Assembly (NCBI GenBank): GCA_024280935.1 | Contig: JAJRPE010000482.1 | Span: 1 to 40,764 of the forward strand | Direction of reading: 5' to 3' | Source of the DNA: Candidatus Hydrogenedentota bacterium | Lineage (GTDB): Bacteria; Hydrogenedentota; Hydrogenedentia; Hydrogenedentales; JAEUWI01 | DNA: 40,764 bases | Part shown: in pieces, positions 1 to 7,112 of the stretch | Layout: each line of letters begins with the position of its first letter | Position numbering within the stretch: the first letter of the stretch is position 1 | The notes under the pieces: model-generated | Told to the model about the DNA's origin: nothing | What the model saw: only the letters and a program-made list of their open reading frames with translations | Database searches by the model: none | Program-made: the position numbers and the translations under genes

Positions 1-141
1 ATTGTTTCAGGGCCAGGATAGCATCGAAATTCAGCGGTATCGGACGCGCTATTATTTCTTCGTAGAAATCCTTGTTGAGCCGGATGTAGTTGTTAAAAAG
101 GGAGGTTTGTTCTGGGTTCTTGGGGTCCCACCAAAGACACG
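1..141. repeat. Terminal redundancy marking a closed circle
   Basis: Bases 1-141 are identical to 40624-40764. An exact end overlap of this length is what an assembler leaves at the junction of a circular contig. The joined circle is 40,623 bp, and the rep reading frame runs through the junction without a break, which supports closure. The overlap is an artefact of linear display and should not be read as a biological terminal repeat. Confidence 0.93.
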
Positions 142-739
142 TCTCTCGGGCCATCGATGCGTCTTTGTCCAAGGTGATCGCTTGCCCATTAATCTCTCTG
201 TCCAGCCTGAAAGTGATATGGCAAGTCAGCAGTCGGTGCAACTGGTCCTTGAAACGTGTAACCGTCCCCCACCTTCCCCCCGTGGCTTCTCCGATGCCAA
301 CCTTTTGCAGGAATTCGGCCAAGGACGTACCCAGTTCGATATGAGGCGATTGGGTGCGTACGGCCTCGCTACACAGATAAATCATGATGAGGCGCGGCAT
401 GGAGCCGTAGGGGTAGCCTATGATGCGTTCCTCGCCTGTTGCGGTGAAATAGGCACGCGGCTGAATGGTCAGAGAGAAGGTGCCGTTGTGCCGTCCCCAC
501 ATACGGCGGTCGTTGCCGGGGTTGCTATGGGGGAGATTGGCCTGGACCAGAATCGGCGTTGTAAAACCCAAGTTTTGCTCAAAGGGATCTCCCTCGGCAA
601 TGCTACGCGCCTTCTGCAAGATTCTAATCTGGCTTTCGGTCAGCGTGGTCACCTTCCTCACTGGAACGTTCATATTGTCGAGGACTTGGCCCACGATCGT
701 GGGCTTTCCAGGGGAACTATAGGGTTTTCTAGGAGACAT
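1..739 (-). CDS. repA: Plasmid replication initiator RepA (RepA_C type), N-terminal part; continues at 40623 across the junction
   Basis: Translated by eye on the minus strand from the ATG at 739-737, the frame is open to base 1 and continues at 40623 to a TAG at 40367-40369. The whole protein is 331 residues. It starts MSPRKPYSSPGKPTIVGQV and carries features of the plasmid-encoded RepA family (Pfam RepA_C): a central IGYPYGSMPRL segment, the LALDLYTWLNYR helix and a QLQQQVGSDYNDLKNFK segment. Such proteins bind iterons and open the origin for theta replication. The start lies about 100 bp from the iteron array, the usual layout for a self-regulated initiator. Family assignment is from remembered motifs; the intact frame across the junction is read directly. 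Confidence 0.88.
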   Translation of the reverse strand, partial: MSPRKPYSSPGKPTIVGQVLDNMNVPVRKVTTLTESQIRILQKARSIAEGDPFEQNLGFTTPILVQANLPHSNPGNDRRMWGRHNGTFSLTIQPRAYFTATGEERIIGYPYGSMPRLIMIYLCSEAVRTQSPHIELGTSLAEFLQKVGIGEATGGRWGTVTRFKDQLHRLLTCHITFRLDREINGQAITLDKDASMARETCLWWDPKNPEQTSLFNNYIRLNKDFYEEIIARPIPLNFDAILALKQ

Positions 740-745
740 GCAGGT

Positions 746-778
746 TTTACTCTCGTTGCTTACGGTAGGATGAGTAAA
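746..778. promoter_or_regulatory. Inverted repeat in front of repA
   Basis: TTTACTC (746-752) and GAGTAAA (772-778) form a 7-bp inverted repeat just upstream of the repA start codon. It could be an operator for self-repression by RepA. It differs from the iteron sequence, so another regulator is also possible. Confidence 0.35.
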
Positions 779-812
779 GCGAAAATCACCGCTCTTTGTC
801 AAGACAATTAGC

Positions 813-821
813 TGTTGATAA
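813..821 (-). promoter_or_regulatory. DnaA-box-like site
   Basis: The minus strand reads TTATCAACA, one mismatch from the DnaA box consensus TTATNCACA. It lies between repA and the iterons, where a host DnaA site is expected in iteron plasmids. Confidence 0.4.
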
Positions 822-841
822 CGTAATTTTTACACAGAAAT

Positions 842-1037
842 TTATCCACGCATAAACGGTACCCCTTTTGAACCTATCCACTTTGTTTTCAAGGACTTAC
901 AAAACAGAAATTTATCCACGCATAAACGGTACCCCTTTTGAGGATAAGTAATGTTATCCACGCATAAACAGTACCCCTTTATTCAAAACTTCACGCATAA
1001 ACGGTACCCCTTTTCACGCATAAACGGTACCCCCCTA
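842..1037 (+). repeat. oriV: Origin of replication: five direct iterons with embedded DnaA-like boxes
   Basis: The unit CACGCATAAACGGTACCCC followed by TTTT occurs at 847, 917, 959 (one change, CAG for CGG), 992 and 1015, all in one orientation. Start-to-start spacing shrinks from 70 to 42, 33 and 23 bp, and the last two copies abut. The first three are preceded by TTATCC, giving TTATCCACG at 842, 912 and 954, one base from a consensus DnaA box and overlapping the iteron by four bases. The first two also share the longer leader CAGAAATTTATCCACG. Location beside repA makes this the oriV. Unique, irregular spacers rule out a CRISPR array. Confidence 0.88.
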
Positions 1038-1343
1038 ATCCCTGTACCTCCCTGTAGAGAAAAACCTGTATTAGAACCCACCCCTCTTGGGGATAACTTT
1101 CCCCTCGTTTTTACGATCAGAGATTGGGCAGTAGGAAAAGAATTCTTTGTTGGTTTGCTGTGTCCCGATAAGGTTTCCTTCTTGCTGGTATTTCTACTCC
1201 TCTGACCTTGGCGCACTATGCGGCATGACAAGGGTCCGTGTTCTTGCTTACGCTTCGGCCCGCGCCCATCTTCCCTTGACATCCTCGCTTCCTTCGTGCG
1301 CTTTTGGACGAGGAATATCAACCAACGTAAGAAGGAAAATACC
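1038..1343. other. Non-coding stretch after the iterons
   Basis: No convincing gene is seen. Short frames on both strands lack family features and overlap the iterons. The stretch holds one reverse-orientation copy of the dispersed motif (GGGCAGTAGGAAAAG, 1126-1140) and a TTGACA at 1275-1280 that could be a -35 box for the downstream gene, though no good -10 follows it. Confidence 0.5.
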
Positions 1344-1589
1344 ATGACGACAACCAATCAACCCATAGAAACTTTACGCGACGGCTCAATCAAAGCCACA
1401 ATCTGGAAAAACGAAGGGGATAACGGATCGTTCTACACCGCCGAAATCAGCCGGACATATCAGAAAGAAGAAACCTATCACGATAGCTACAGTTTTTCGG
1501 GTACGGATTTACTCAAGGTATCTCGTTTGACGCTCAAAGCCTATGATCGCATCGCTGAGTTACTCAGTGTGGACAAAAAGGGCTCATAG
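1344..1589 (+). CDS. Small conserved plasmid protein, 81 residues
   Basis: The ATG at 1344 is chosen over an upstream in-frame ATG (1218) because AAGGA lies just before it and the protein from here has an even composition. The product starts MTTTNQPIETLRDGSIKA and contains WKNEGDNGSFY, SRTYQ and SFSGTDLLKVSRL. I recall similar short proteins of unknown function from plasmids of Gram-negative bacteria, usually near replication or primase-like genes. No catalytic motif is visible. A hairpin terminator follows at 1604. It is probably part of the plasmid backbone; function unknown. Confidence 0.75.
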   Translation: MTTTNQPIETLRDGSIKATIWKNEGDNGSFYTAEISRTYQKEETYHDSYSFSGTDLLKVSRLTLKAYDRIAELLSVDKKGS

Positions 1590-1603
1590 TGAAACTCTCC
1601 GTT

Positions 1604-1629
1604 CAGGGTCAGAAAACTTTCTGGCCCTG
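1604..1629 (+). terminator. Hairpin after the 81-aa gene
   Basis: CAGGGTCAGAAA and TTTCTGGCCCTG pair over 12 positions with one G-U, separated by two bases. It begins 15 bp after the stop codon. There is no U-run behind it, so termination may be weak or factor-dependent. Confidence 0.5.
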
Positions 1630-1716
1630 TCCCCCACTTTTGCGTTACGGTGAAGCGACAACCTCTTTTCCTACTGTCCCGCTCCAATTGGATCCCATCA
1701 CTTCCGGCCTGAAACC

Positions 1717-2688
1717 ATGACAAACCGCAACGACGAACTTGAAAATTTTAAGACGGAAATCAACCTCACGGAGTACGCGGCCCACAAGGGCTTTCGTTTA
1801 GACCGAAAAACTTCAAGCCGCAACAGTGCTCTTATGACCGATGGCGCAGGAGACAAAGTAGTTATCGCTCGCGGTTTTGATCGACATTGGGTTTACTTTT
1901 CCGTTCATGATGAGAGTGACAGTGGATCGATTATCGATTTTGTTCAAAATCGCAAGGGTGTTAATCTTGGTGCTGTTCGCAAAGAGCTGCGCCCTTGGCT
2001 TGGAGGTGGGTTATCATCAATACCTCCGCAATCGTTCATGCCAGAGCTTGAACCACTATCACGGGACATTGCTAGCGTGCGGTCACGTTACGCCCGTATG
2101 GTATCTCTTGATGCTTATCATTCGTACTTGAATCAGGCGCGTAAAATTCCGGCTGAGGTGCTTAGTGAATCTCGGTTCTTGGACCGAATTCGAGCGGATG
2201 AACGGGGTACAATCATATTTCCCCATTGGAATCGTGATGGCCTGTGTGGTTACGAAATCAAAGGTCCTCATTTTACCGGGTTCGCACGGGGAGGCCAAAA
2301 AGGCCTTTGGTACTCTCACTCTCCATCCAACAATCAAATTCTTGTGATCGCTGAAACGGCGATTGATGCCCTGAGTTATGCCGCCCTCAAGCCCATGGAA
2401 AATGCGCGCTATGCCAGCACTGGGGGCCAGCTAAACCCGGATCAGAAAGTTTTACTTGCCCGTGCCATGGCTAAAATGCCCGAAAATTCCGAAATTATCC
2501 TTGCTTTTGACAATGACAAGGGCGGGCATGACCTGACTGAGCGTCTGAAGGCCATTCTTTCGCCCATAGAAGCCCCAGGGCTTCGCCTGAGCGTTGATAT
2601 GCCATCCGGTAAGGGTCAGGACTGGAACGATACTCTGCGTGCCTCTGAGGGCAAAATTGGCCCATTTGGTAGTTTGGATAATTCATGA
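1717..2688 (+). CDS. DUF3991/Toprim-domain protein (primase-like)
   Basis: A 323-residue protein. The N-terminal part (about 15-100) resembles the short DNA-binding region that precedes DUF3991 in plasmid Toprim proteins. IFPHWNRDGLCGYEIKG (about 167-183) is the characteristic middle segment. The Toprim fold follows, with the conserved glutamate in VIAETAIDALSY (about 210-221) and the DxD pair in LAFDNDKGG (about 262-270). Proteins of this family act on DNA in plasmid replication or transfer, probably as primases or nucleases; no helicase domain is fused here. The dispersed motif lies 37 bp upstream of the start (1665-1680). A possible role is lagging-strand priming after conjugation, an inference from the family. 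Confidence 0.82.
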   Translation: MTNRNDELENFKTEINLTEYAAHKGFRLDRKTSSRNSALMTDGAGDKVVIARGFDRHWVYFSVHDESDSGSIIDFVQNRKGVNLGAVRKELRPWLGGGLSSIPPQSFMPELEPLSRDIASVRSRYARMVSLDAYHSYLNQARKIPAEVLSESRFLDRIRADERGTIIFPHWNRDGLCGYEIKGPHFTGFARGGQKGLWYSHSPSNNQILVIAETAIDALSYAALKPMENARYASTGGQLNPDQKVLLARAMAKMPENSEIILAFDNDKGGHDLTERLKAILSPIEAPGLRLSVDMPSGKGQDWNDTLRASEGKIGPFGSLDNS

Positions 2689-2743
2689 AGACCTAAAACG
2701 GGCTAAAGTCCCCCACTTCAAGGCGTGGGTTAGTGCTTTTTCT

Positions 2744-2760
2744 GCCGCCTGTGCGGCGGC
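2744..2760. terminator. GC-rich hairpin between convergent genes
   Basis: GCCGCC (2744-2749) pairs with GGCGGC (2755-2760). It lies between the Toprim gene and the oppositely oriented par genes. No T-run follows on either strand, so it is only a possible terminator. Confidence 0.3.
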
Positions 2761-2813
2761 GCTGTCTACGGGTAGGGGTAGCTAAAAATCCATGTCTTGA
2801 AGTTTGCCGTTTG

Positions 2814-2844
2814 TTCAGAATTTCATAATTTATGAAATTCTGAA
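2814..2844. promoter_or_regulatory. Perfect 15-bp inverted repeat beside the par genes (possible centromere or operator)
   Basis: TTCAGAATTTCATAA (2814-2828), one central T, then its exact complement (2830-2844). The palindrome ends one base from the stop codon of the small par gene. The core TTCATAATTTATGAAATT recurs in variants near 3810 and 3908 on the other side of the par operon. AT-rich repeats on both flanks of a parA operon are typical of partition sites; the alternative is a bidirectional transcription terminator, but it lacks a GC-rich stem. Confidence 0.5.
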
Positions 2845-2845
2845 T

Positions 2846-3220
2846 TTATACATTTCTTCTGCGGCCGTCGCTTTGCATGAGTGACTCATAAAGATTTTTT
2901 ATCCGGTCCTTGTTTTCTTTTTTATCCGTTGCTGTAAGTTCCAGGGCGATGCATATGGCCGCAGAGTGATTGGTGCTTTTTGCGTCGCATTCGGTCATCA
3001 GGAATAACTCGATTTGGCGCAAGGCCTCCACTGCTTCCGCAGTCAGGTTGATGCCCATCCGCTCTCGTTTTCCAGTTATCATTTTATTGGCTTTTGGAGC
3101 TTGCGGCTTTGCCGGTGCTTTCCTTGGCTCCTTAACGGTTGTTTTGCTGTGTGGGTCATCGTTGACCGCTTCGGTTCGCAAGGCTGCAAGTTGGTCGGCG
3201 AGTTTCTTGGTTTTGCTCAT
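2846..3220 (-). CDS. Small partner of ParA (putative DNA-binding partition protein)
   Basis: A 124-residue basic protein beginning MSKTKKLADQLAALR. Its start overlaps the parA stop by four bases (ATGA), so the two are translationally coupled. Residues about 45-95 (KRERMGINLTAEAVEALRQI and the helices after it) look like a ribbon-helix-helix domain. The N-terminal region is rich in lysine and proline and may be disordered. Its size and position match the small ParB/ParG-like adaptors of type Ib partition systems, which bind the centromere and stimulate ParA. No typical large-ParB motif is present. The assignment rests mainly on context. Confidence 0.65.
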   Translation of the reverse strand: MSKTKKLADQLAALRTEAVNDDPHSKTTVKEPRKAPAKPQAPKANKMITGKRERMGINLTAEAVEALRQIELFLMTECDAKSTNHSAAICIALELTATDKKENKDRIKNLYESLMQSDGRRRNV

Positions 3221-3792
3221 GTCACAATTTCCAATGCCAGTTCCAAGAGCTCTTCGCGGTGCTTTCCAGTGACGGCAGAAAATCCACCGACAAAAGCGTT
3301 CTCGAAAGCGGCCGCGAGCGGCAATTCGTTTTCAAGGGCTGGAATGCCCAAATCTTTTGCAATATCTTTGCCATTTTGTTGACCCATGATGGTTCGTACT
3401 CGCACCCGGTTAAATAGAACGTAGGCCTTGGCCTTTTTGGGTTTATGCTTTTTAATCAACTTTGCCATTGGGGCGCTACCGTGGATACTTGCTGGGCTTT
3501 TCTCGCTTACCAGGATGAGCCGGTCGGACTGCCCTATTAACTTTGCCAAGTCCCGTTCGACGACCCCTTCAATACGCATGTGACCTGGTGTATCCGCGAT
3601 AATGAAATCGGCGTTTGGGTTTTCATCGATAAGAGGGACCGCAAAGTGTTGTGCGAAAAACCGAGCGGTGCCCTGTGGGTCCCGGTCATCAACCGCCACG
3701 CTTTTACCCACGTTACGTAATGCACTGGCGAGTAGTAGCGCTACCGTTGTTTTACCAACGCCACCTTTTTGGTTTAAGAATGTTATTTTCAT
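3217..3792 (-). CDS. parA: ParA-family partition ATPase
   Basis: A 191-residue Walker-type ATPase of the short ParA class without an N-terminal HTH. The deviant Walker A QKGGVGKTT is at residues 8-16, the A' region at VAVDDRDPQGT (about 34-44) and Walker B at FIIADTPGH (about 64-72). It would segregate plasmid copies by moving on the nucleoid, together with the partner encoded by the overlapping gene downstream. Short ParA proteins usually depend on the partner for regulation. AT-rich repeats upstream (3805-3830 and 3893-3943) could be operator or centromere sites. Confidence 0.9.
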   Translation of the reverse strand: MKITFLNQKGGVGKTTVALLLASALRNVGKSVAVDDRDPQGTARFFAQHFAVPLIDENPNADFIIADTPGHMRIEGVVERDLAKLIGQSDRLILVSEKSPASIHGSAPMAKLIKKHKPKKAKAYVLFNRVRVRTIMGQQNGKDIAKDLGIPALENELPLAAAFENAFVGGFSAVTGKHREELLELALEIVT

Positions 3793-3892
3793 ACAGTGGT
3801 ACTTTCTTAAATTATGAATTTATGAAATTGAGATTACTCTCATATTGTGAATGTATCTGTATTGTAATTGCAAATCAAGACTTGTTAATAAT

Positions 3893-3943
3893 CTCAACTT
3901 CTGATATTCATAATTTATTAAATTAATAATGTCAGAAGTTGAG
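3893..3943. promoter_or_regulatory. 12-bp inverted repeat between parA and the frameshifted gene
   Basis: CTCAACTTCTGA (3893-3904) and TCAGAAGTTGAG (3932-3943) are exact complements with a 27-bp AT-rich spacer holding another ATTCATAATTTATTAAATT copy. It sits 100 bp upstream of parA and 7 bp before the start codon of the broken small gene. The right arm (GAAGTTGAGAA) is conserved before the intact copy at 12805, so it may belong to that gene's control region. Confidence 0.45.
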
Positions 3944-3950
3944 AAATTAT

Positions 3951-4237
3951 ATGGGTGATTCATCGGATATGTCCGACATTGGCCGCTTTCTTCGGAGTGC
4001 GGAAGGGCAAGAGTACTTGGAGGGCTTTGCGGTGATGCTACGAAACCATACGATTGAGGACGTTGAATTCGTTATCAGGGCACATTTGTAAGTATGCACT
4101 TCAAACTGAGTGGGGGAGGGGCTATCGACGTGACCATTCCGGAGTTTGATATAGGCGCATTCCGTGAAGAGTTTGAAGATGTGATGGAGGGGGAATACAG
4201 AAGCAGTTTCCCAGACGATAGGATCGAGTTTTCTTGA
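3951..4237 (+). pseudogene. Frameshifted copy of the 94-residue unknown gene found at 12805
   Basis: The first 40 codons match the 12805 protein almost exactly (GDSSDMSDIGRFLRSAEGQE is identical). Then one base is missing in GTTATCAGGGC, compared with GTCAATCAAGGC in the intact copy, and the frame stops at once after AHL. Restoring one A would continue the match through GGGAIDVTIPEFDIGAF to a TGA at 4235-4237. Downstream divergence is moderate, so the copies separated before or during decay. Confidence 0.85.
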
Positions 4238-4253
4238 GGACCAAAGATAATTA

Positions 4254-4281
4254 TTGACGACTTTAAGTATATGGATAAAAC
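4254..4281 (+). promoter_or_regulatory. Possible promoter of the 4387-6796 operon
   Basis: TTGACG (4254-4259) and TAAAAC (4276-4281) are 16 bp apart, about 105 bp upstream of the first start codon of the operon. The match to sigma-70 consensus is partial. Confidence 0.3.
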
Positions 4282-4386
4282 ATATGTCGTCTCATGGTCT
4301 GGGGCAAAAATATCAAATTTTGTGTATATTGTATAGGTGTCCTAGTAGATAAATTTGTTTGTCGGTTATTTTTAGGAGAGTCCAAA

Positions 4387-5820
4387 ATGAATAAACCAAT
4401 GTACTTTTATACGGTTATTTTTATTATGTTCTTATATCCTGAAGTTGTGTGGTCGGAACCGCCCTCCGAAAAAGCTGTCATTGGTGAACTCAGCATTATT
4501 AATATTGCTCCCTACACTATTTCTGCCAGTACTGCCTATCAGAACGAAAATGGGCGATGGGAAATGCATGGTTGGTATAACTTGGAGCCTGGTGAATATA
4601 TCGAGCATCGGCGCCAATTATATGCTGAAAACCCATCTATATATGTTTTCGCGAGTTCTTCCGATATAGATGCTGTTGGTTGGTGCCACGATGTGCCCGA
4701 GGGTTCTAAGGCTGAACTGGAATGGCCAGGTGCCGCCGAACCGGTTGCGTTCGAAGCATGGATGAGGAACATTAAGCATGGCGTAAGCGCGAGCACTCTC
4801 CACGGACTTCAAAGATGCTTGGCCTTAGGCGAGCCAGGAGAAGATTCACGCATTGTTCGATTTGCTCCGGCTGTGTTGACAGAGGATATCGAAATAGGGT
4901 TATCGCAAGTCACGCGTCGTTTTTCGTACATTGTCTATGATCCTACAATGAATATTTCCAAGCCCCTCATTACCTCACCCCAAGAACTTTCGGAAGCGAT
5001 GCAATATGCGCAACTGTTGGGTGATTCTTTGGCTCGGCAGGTGGCGCACGATGCAGACTGGAAAGATAAAGAGGACTTTCCGTATCTACTAGGTATAGTC
5101 TTAAGTGATTCTAATGACTGGCACGAATTGGGTGTGGAAGTAGTAGAAGCGCCGACTCAAACTTGGGACGAGAAACCCATGCAGATAAAGGCCGGGGACC
5201 TTCTAGTGCAACTCTCTGGACGTCCTGTATTCTCTCGCCGAGATGTGCGGTTGTTATTACGTGAACATGCAGAGGATATTGAGCGAGGTATAGAAAAACC
5301 AATTTCGTTTGTTGTTCATCGAGGGGATAAATCTGTTAAGGGAATGACTACCTATTGGTTTCATCCTATGTATTTTACTCCATACTCGGAAGGGGGTTCA
5401 TTTATCCTTGGGCTGTTTGATTCAATAACGTTTAGCCAAAGCGATAAAATCGGCGGATTTTTGAGCACATTGTTTTTTGCTGCCGACGAGGGCGCGGAAA
5501 CTCGCTGGGATATTGCGCAACGTATTGCAATTGAAAAGCAGCATAATAGAGATGACTTCAATGCGGGTTCGTTTGGAGGTATGTTTGTTAACCCCACGCG
5601 TGGAGCAGTGAAAGCGGTAGCTGGAAAATCGGGTGCGAAGTTTCTCTCGTCAACGGCGGGGCGTGTTGCATTCGAAGTGGTTGAAGGTATGGTTTGGACG
5701 ATTGGCGATGGGACACCCATGCGCTCGCGTTCGGATTTGACCTCAGAGATAGTGGCGAATATCCCCTATTCGATAGGGGGCGGACTGGCTCAAGGAGCCT
5801 TGAGGAGCATTTCGAGATGA
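4387..5820 (+). CDS. Exported protein with DUF1036-like and PDZ domains, first gene of a toxin-like operon
   Basis: The ATG at 4387 is preferred to an in-frame ATG at 4294 because TAGGAGAG precedes it and a signal peptide (residues 1-24, MNKPMYFYTVIFIMF core, end VVWSE) starts there. The mature part has a DUF1036-like domain at about 33-130 (NIAPYTISASTAY, WEMHGWYNLEPGEY, IYVFASS), then a PDZ-like domain at about 232-325 (LGVEVVEAPTQTW, IKAGDLLVQLSG, ISFVVHRG). The C-terminal 100 residues are rich in Gly, Ala and Ser and could insert into a membrane. Length is 477. The stop overlaps the next start (ATGA). Inference: an export or delivery partner of the next product, or a periplasmic effector. 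Domain names come from pattern memory and need a profile search. Confidence 0.62.
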   Translation: MNKPMYFYTVIFIMFLYPEVVWSEPPSEKAVIGELSIINIAPYTISASTAYQNENGRWEMHGWYNLEPGEYIEHRRQLYAENPSIYVFASSSDIDAVGWCHDVPEGSKAELEWPGAAEPVAFEAWMRNIKHGVSASTLHGLQRCLALGEPGEDSRIVRFAPAVLTEDIEIGLSQVTRRFSYIVYDPTMNISKPLITSPQELSEAMQYAQLLGDSLARQVAHDADWKDKEDFPYLLGIVLSDSNDWHELGVEVVEAPTQTWDEKPMQIKAGDLLVQLSGRPVFSRRDVRLLLREHAEDIERGIEKPISFVVHRGDKSVKGMTTYWFHPMYFTPYSEGGSFILGLFDSITFSQSDKIGGFLSTLFFAADEGAETRWDIAQRIAIEKQHNRDDFNAGSFGGMFVNPTRGAVKAVAGKSGAKFLSSTAGRVAFEVVEGMVWTIGDGTPMRSRSDLTSEIVANIPYSIGGGLAQGALRSISR

Positions 5821-6569
5821 AAAAGGTCCCCTTTCAATTTACTGTCAATTGGTTTTTAGTAGCGCTCATGACGTTTTCTATGATTCCGGTGTCCGTCTTC
5901 GCGGCATCGGGACCATCGAGAGCCTTTAAGGCGGTGACTCGTCAAGTTGATTTCCCGAAACCTGTGACCAAGTTTATGACACCAATCTCGGCTGTACGAA
6001 CGCCTGTAGTTCGCACCAGTATGACTCCCGTCTCGTCGCCATTGTCGACTCCTAACTTGAGTACTGGTGGCTCTTTTCGACCGAATAATGGCCCTACGGC
6101 ACTCAAACCTCTATCCGCAGCACGCTCTCAGGAACAAGCTGGCACTGCGCGTCGTATAGAAGTAGAAGGAACTCTTGCAAGAAAGGCAGATGAAAAACGA
6201 ATTCTAGATGATGCCGCCTGGCAAAAAAAACAAGATGATAATACCAGGTGGCGGGAGCGCCAGCGACAAAACCAGGAGTACCAACAGAATAAACAGGCAG
6301 AACCGCAGAGGAATAATTCCGTGAACGTAGTTTCTCGACCGCGTACGACTGACCAAGCGTTGAATACGGGACATCGATTTGTGGGAGATAGTCCCGACCA
6401 CCTTGCTCCTGGGGTGTACCGTTCACAAGATGGAACAAGACAATTTCGATTGACAGATTCGGATATTCAAGGTAATCATGGACAAGTAGGCCCCCACGTA
6501 CACTTTGAAAAATTTGACCCTTTAACTGGGGATAAGACTAAGAACATACATACGCCTCTGAAGGACTAA
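5817..6569 (+). CDS. Exported protein with His-rich C-terminal domain, putative toxin
   Basis: The ATG at 5817 overlaps the preceding stop codon and opens with a signal peptide (MKKVPFQFTVNWFLVALM; cleavage likely after SVFAA). The 250-residue protein has a Pro/Thr/Ser-rich stretch (about 30-110), a charged Q/R/K-rich coiled linker (about 110-170) and a compact C-terminal domain (about 184-250) with GVYRSQDGTRQFRLTDSD, GNHGQVGPHVHFE and IHTPL. Variable linker plus a short His-rich end is the architecture of polymorphic toxins, and similar GPHVHFE-type ends occur in such toxins as far as I recall. The stop codon overlaps the start of the candidate immunity gene (TAATG). Activity, probably nuclease-like, is inference. 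Confidence 0.55.
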   Translation: MKKVPFQFTVNWFLVALMTFSMIPVSVFAASGPSRAFKAVTRQVDFPKPVTKFMTPISAVRTPVVRTSMTPVSSPLSTPNLSTGGSFRPNNGPTALKPLSAARSQEQAGTARRIEVEGTLARKADEKRILDDAAWQKKQDDNTRWRERQRQNQEYQQNKQAEPQRNNSVNVVSRPRTTDQALNTGHRFVGDSPDHLAPGVYRSQDGTRQFRLTDSDIQGNHGQVGPHVHFEKFDPLTGDKTKNIHTPLKD

Positions 6570-6796
6570 TGACTGTGCAATCACGCTTAATATCCAAAGT
6601 TCCGTCTTCGCATCAGAAAGATGGTATTCGTTGGCTACTCCTTGAACCCAATGCACACCAGGGTTGGTTTCTTTTTGGGCATCGGACGTTGGAAGATAGG
6701 TCTGTTTTTGATAGTTGGCATTTAACTCGTTTTGAAGCCGAACGAGAGGCGGCCTTGCAGTGGGGAGTTAATGGGCTTGATTGGTCTGACACTTAA
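6569..6796 (+). CDS. Small cytosolic protein, candidate immunity protein
   Basis: A 75-residue acidic protein without signal peptide or TM segment, starting MTVQSRLISKVPSSH. It contains WLLLEPNAHQGWFLFGHRTL and ends GVNGLDWSDT. It overlaps the stop codon of the putative toxin gene by one base, so translation is coupled. Position directly downstream of a toxin candidate, small size and Trp-rich, acidic composition fit immunity proteins. If the toxin acts in the cytosol of a target, a cytosolic immunity protein is expected. No family recognised. Confidence 0.55.
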   Translation: MTVQSRLISKVPSSHQKDGIRWLLLEPNAHQGWFLFGHRTLEDRSVFDSWHLTRFEAEREAALQWGVNGLDWSDT

Positions 6797-6851
6797 CCTA
6801 GAGACATACAATAAGCGCGATAATTTTAAATAGGTCTTTAATCTTGATGGT

Positions 6852-6983
6852 ATGAGGAATGAGGCGATAACGAAACGGTATGTTCTTCTTCAGAAAAAAG
6901 CAGCAGAGTTAGGCGTTGAAGTTGAATTAGACGCAGACCCGGAAGCTAATGGCTGCGCTCTTAGACCCAGACACCAAGATTGA
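6852..6983 (+). pseudogene. Short 43-residue frame, probably a remnant
   Basis: An open frame from ATG 6852 to TGA 6981 encodes MRNEAITKRYVLLQKKAAEL and a further acidic segment. It looks like the N-terminal coiled part of a longer protein cut short before the recombinase region. No clear ribosome binding site. It might alternatively be a second small partner of the toxin operon. Confidence 0.3.
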
Positions 6984-6999
6984 CGGCGCACTTTGAATG

Positions 7000-7085
7000 T
7001 GACAAATAGGGTCTCCAGGTAATTCCGTACATCCACCCAGCGAAAATAGGGGGCAAATACCCCTTGCAAGCATGACAAATAGGGT
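7000..7085. other. Candidate res site for the serine recombinase
   Basis: TGACAAATAGGGT occurs at 7000-7012 and 7073-7085, and a degenerate middle element with AAAATAGGGGGCAAATACCCC lies at 7043-7063, with inverted AATAGGG/ATACCC halves. Repeated sub-sites immediately upstream of a resolvase gene are the normal layout of a res site; the second copy also overlaps the gene's promoter region and would give autorepression. Confidence 0.5.
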
Positions 7086-7112
7086 AAACTCTACATGTCA
7101 GGAGGATTGCCC

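Noticed and set aside
842-1037. CRISPR array
   Set aside because: Repeats have irregular or no spacers, sit beside rep and have no cas genes nearby.
983-1357. 124-codon minus-strand frame across the iterons
   Set aside because: It reads through the repeats and lacks a convincing start or product.
2708-2731. IS200/IS605-like end (CCCAC/GTGGG hairpin after the Toprim gene)
   Set aside because: The short stem resembles such ends, but no transposase, TnpB or second end is present.
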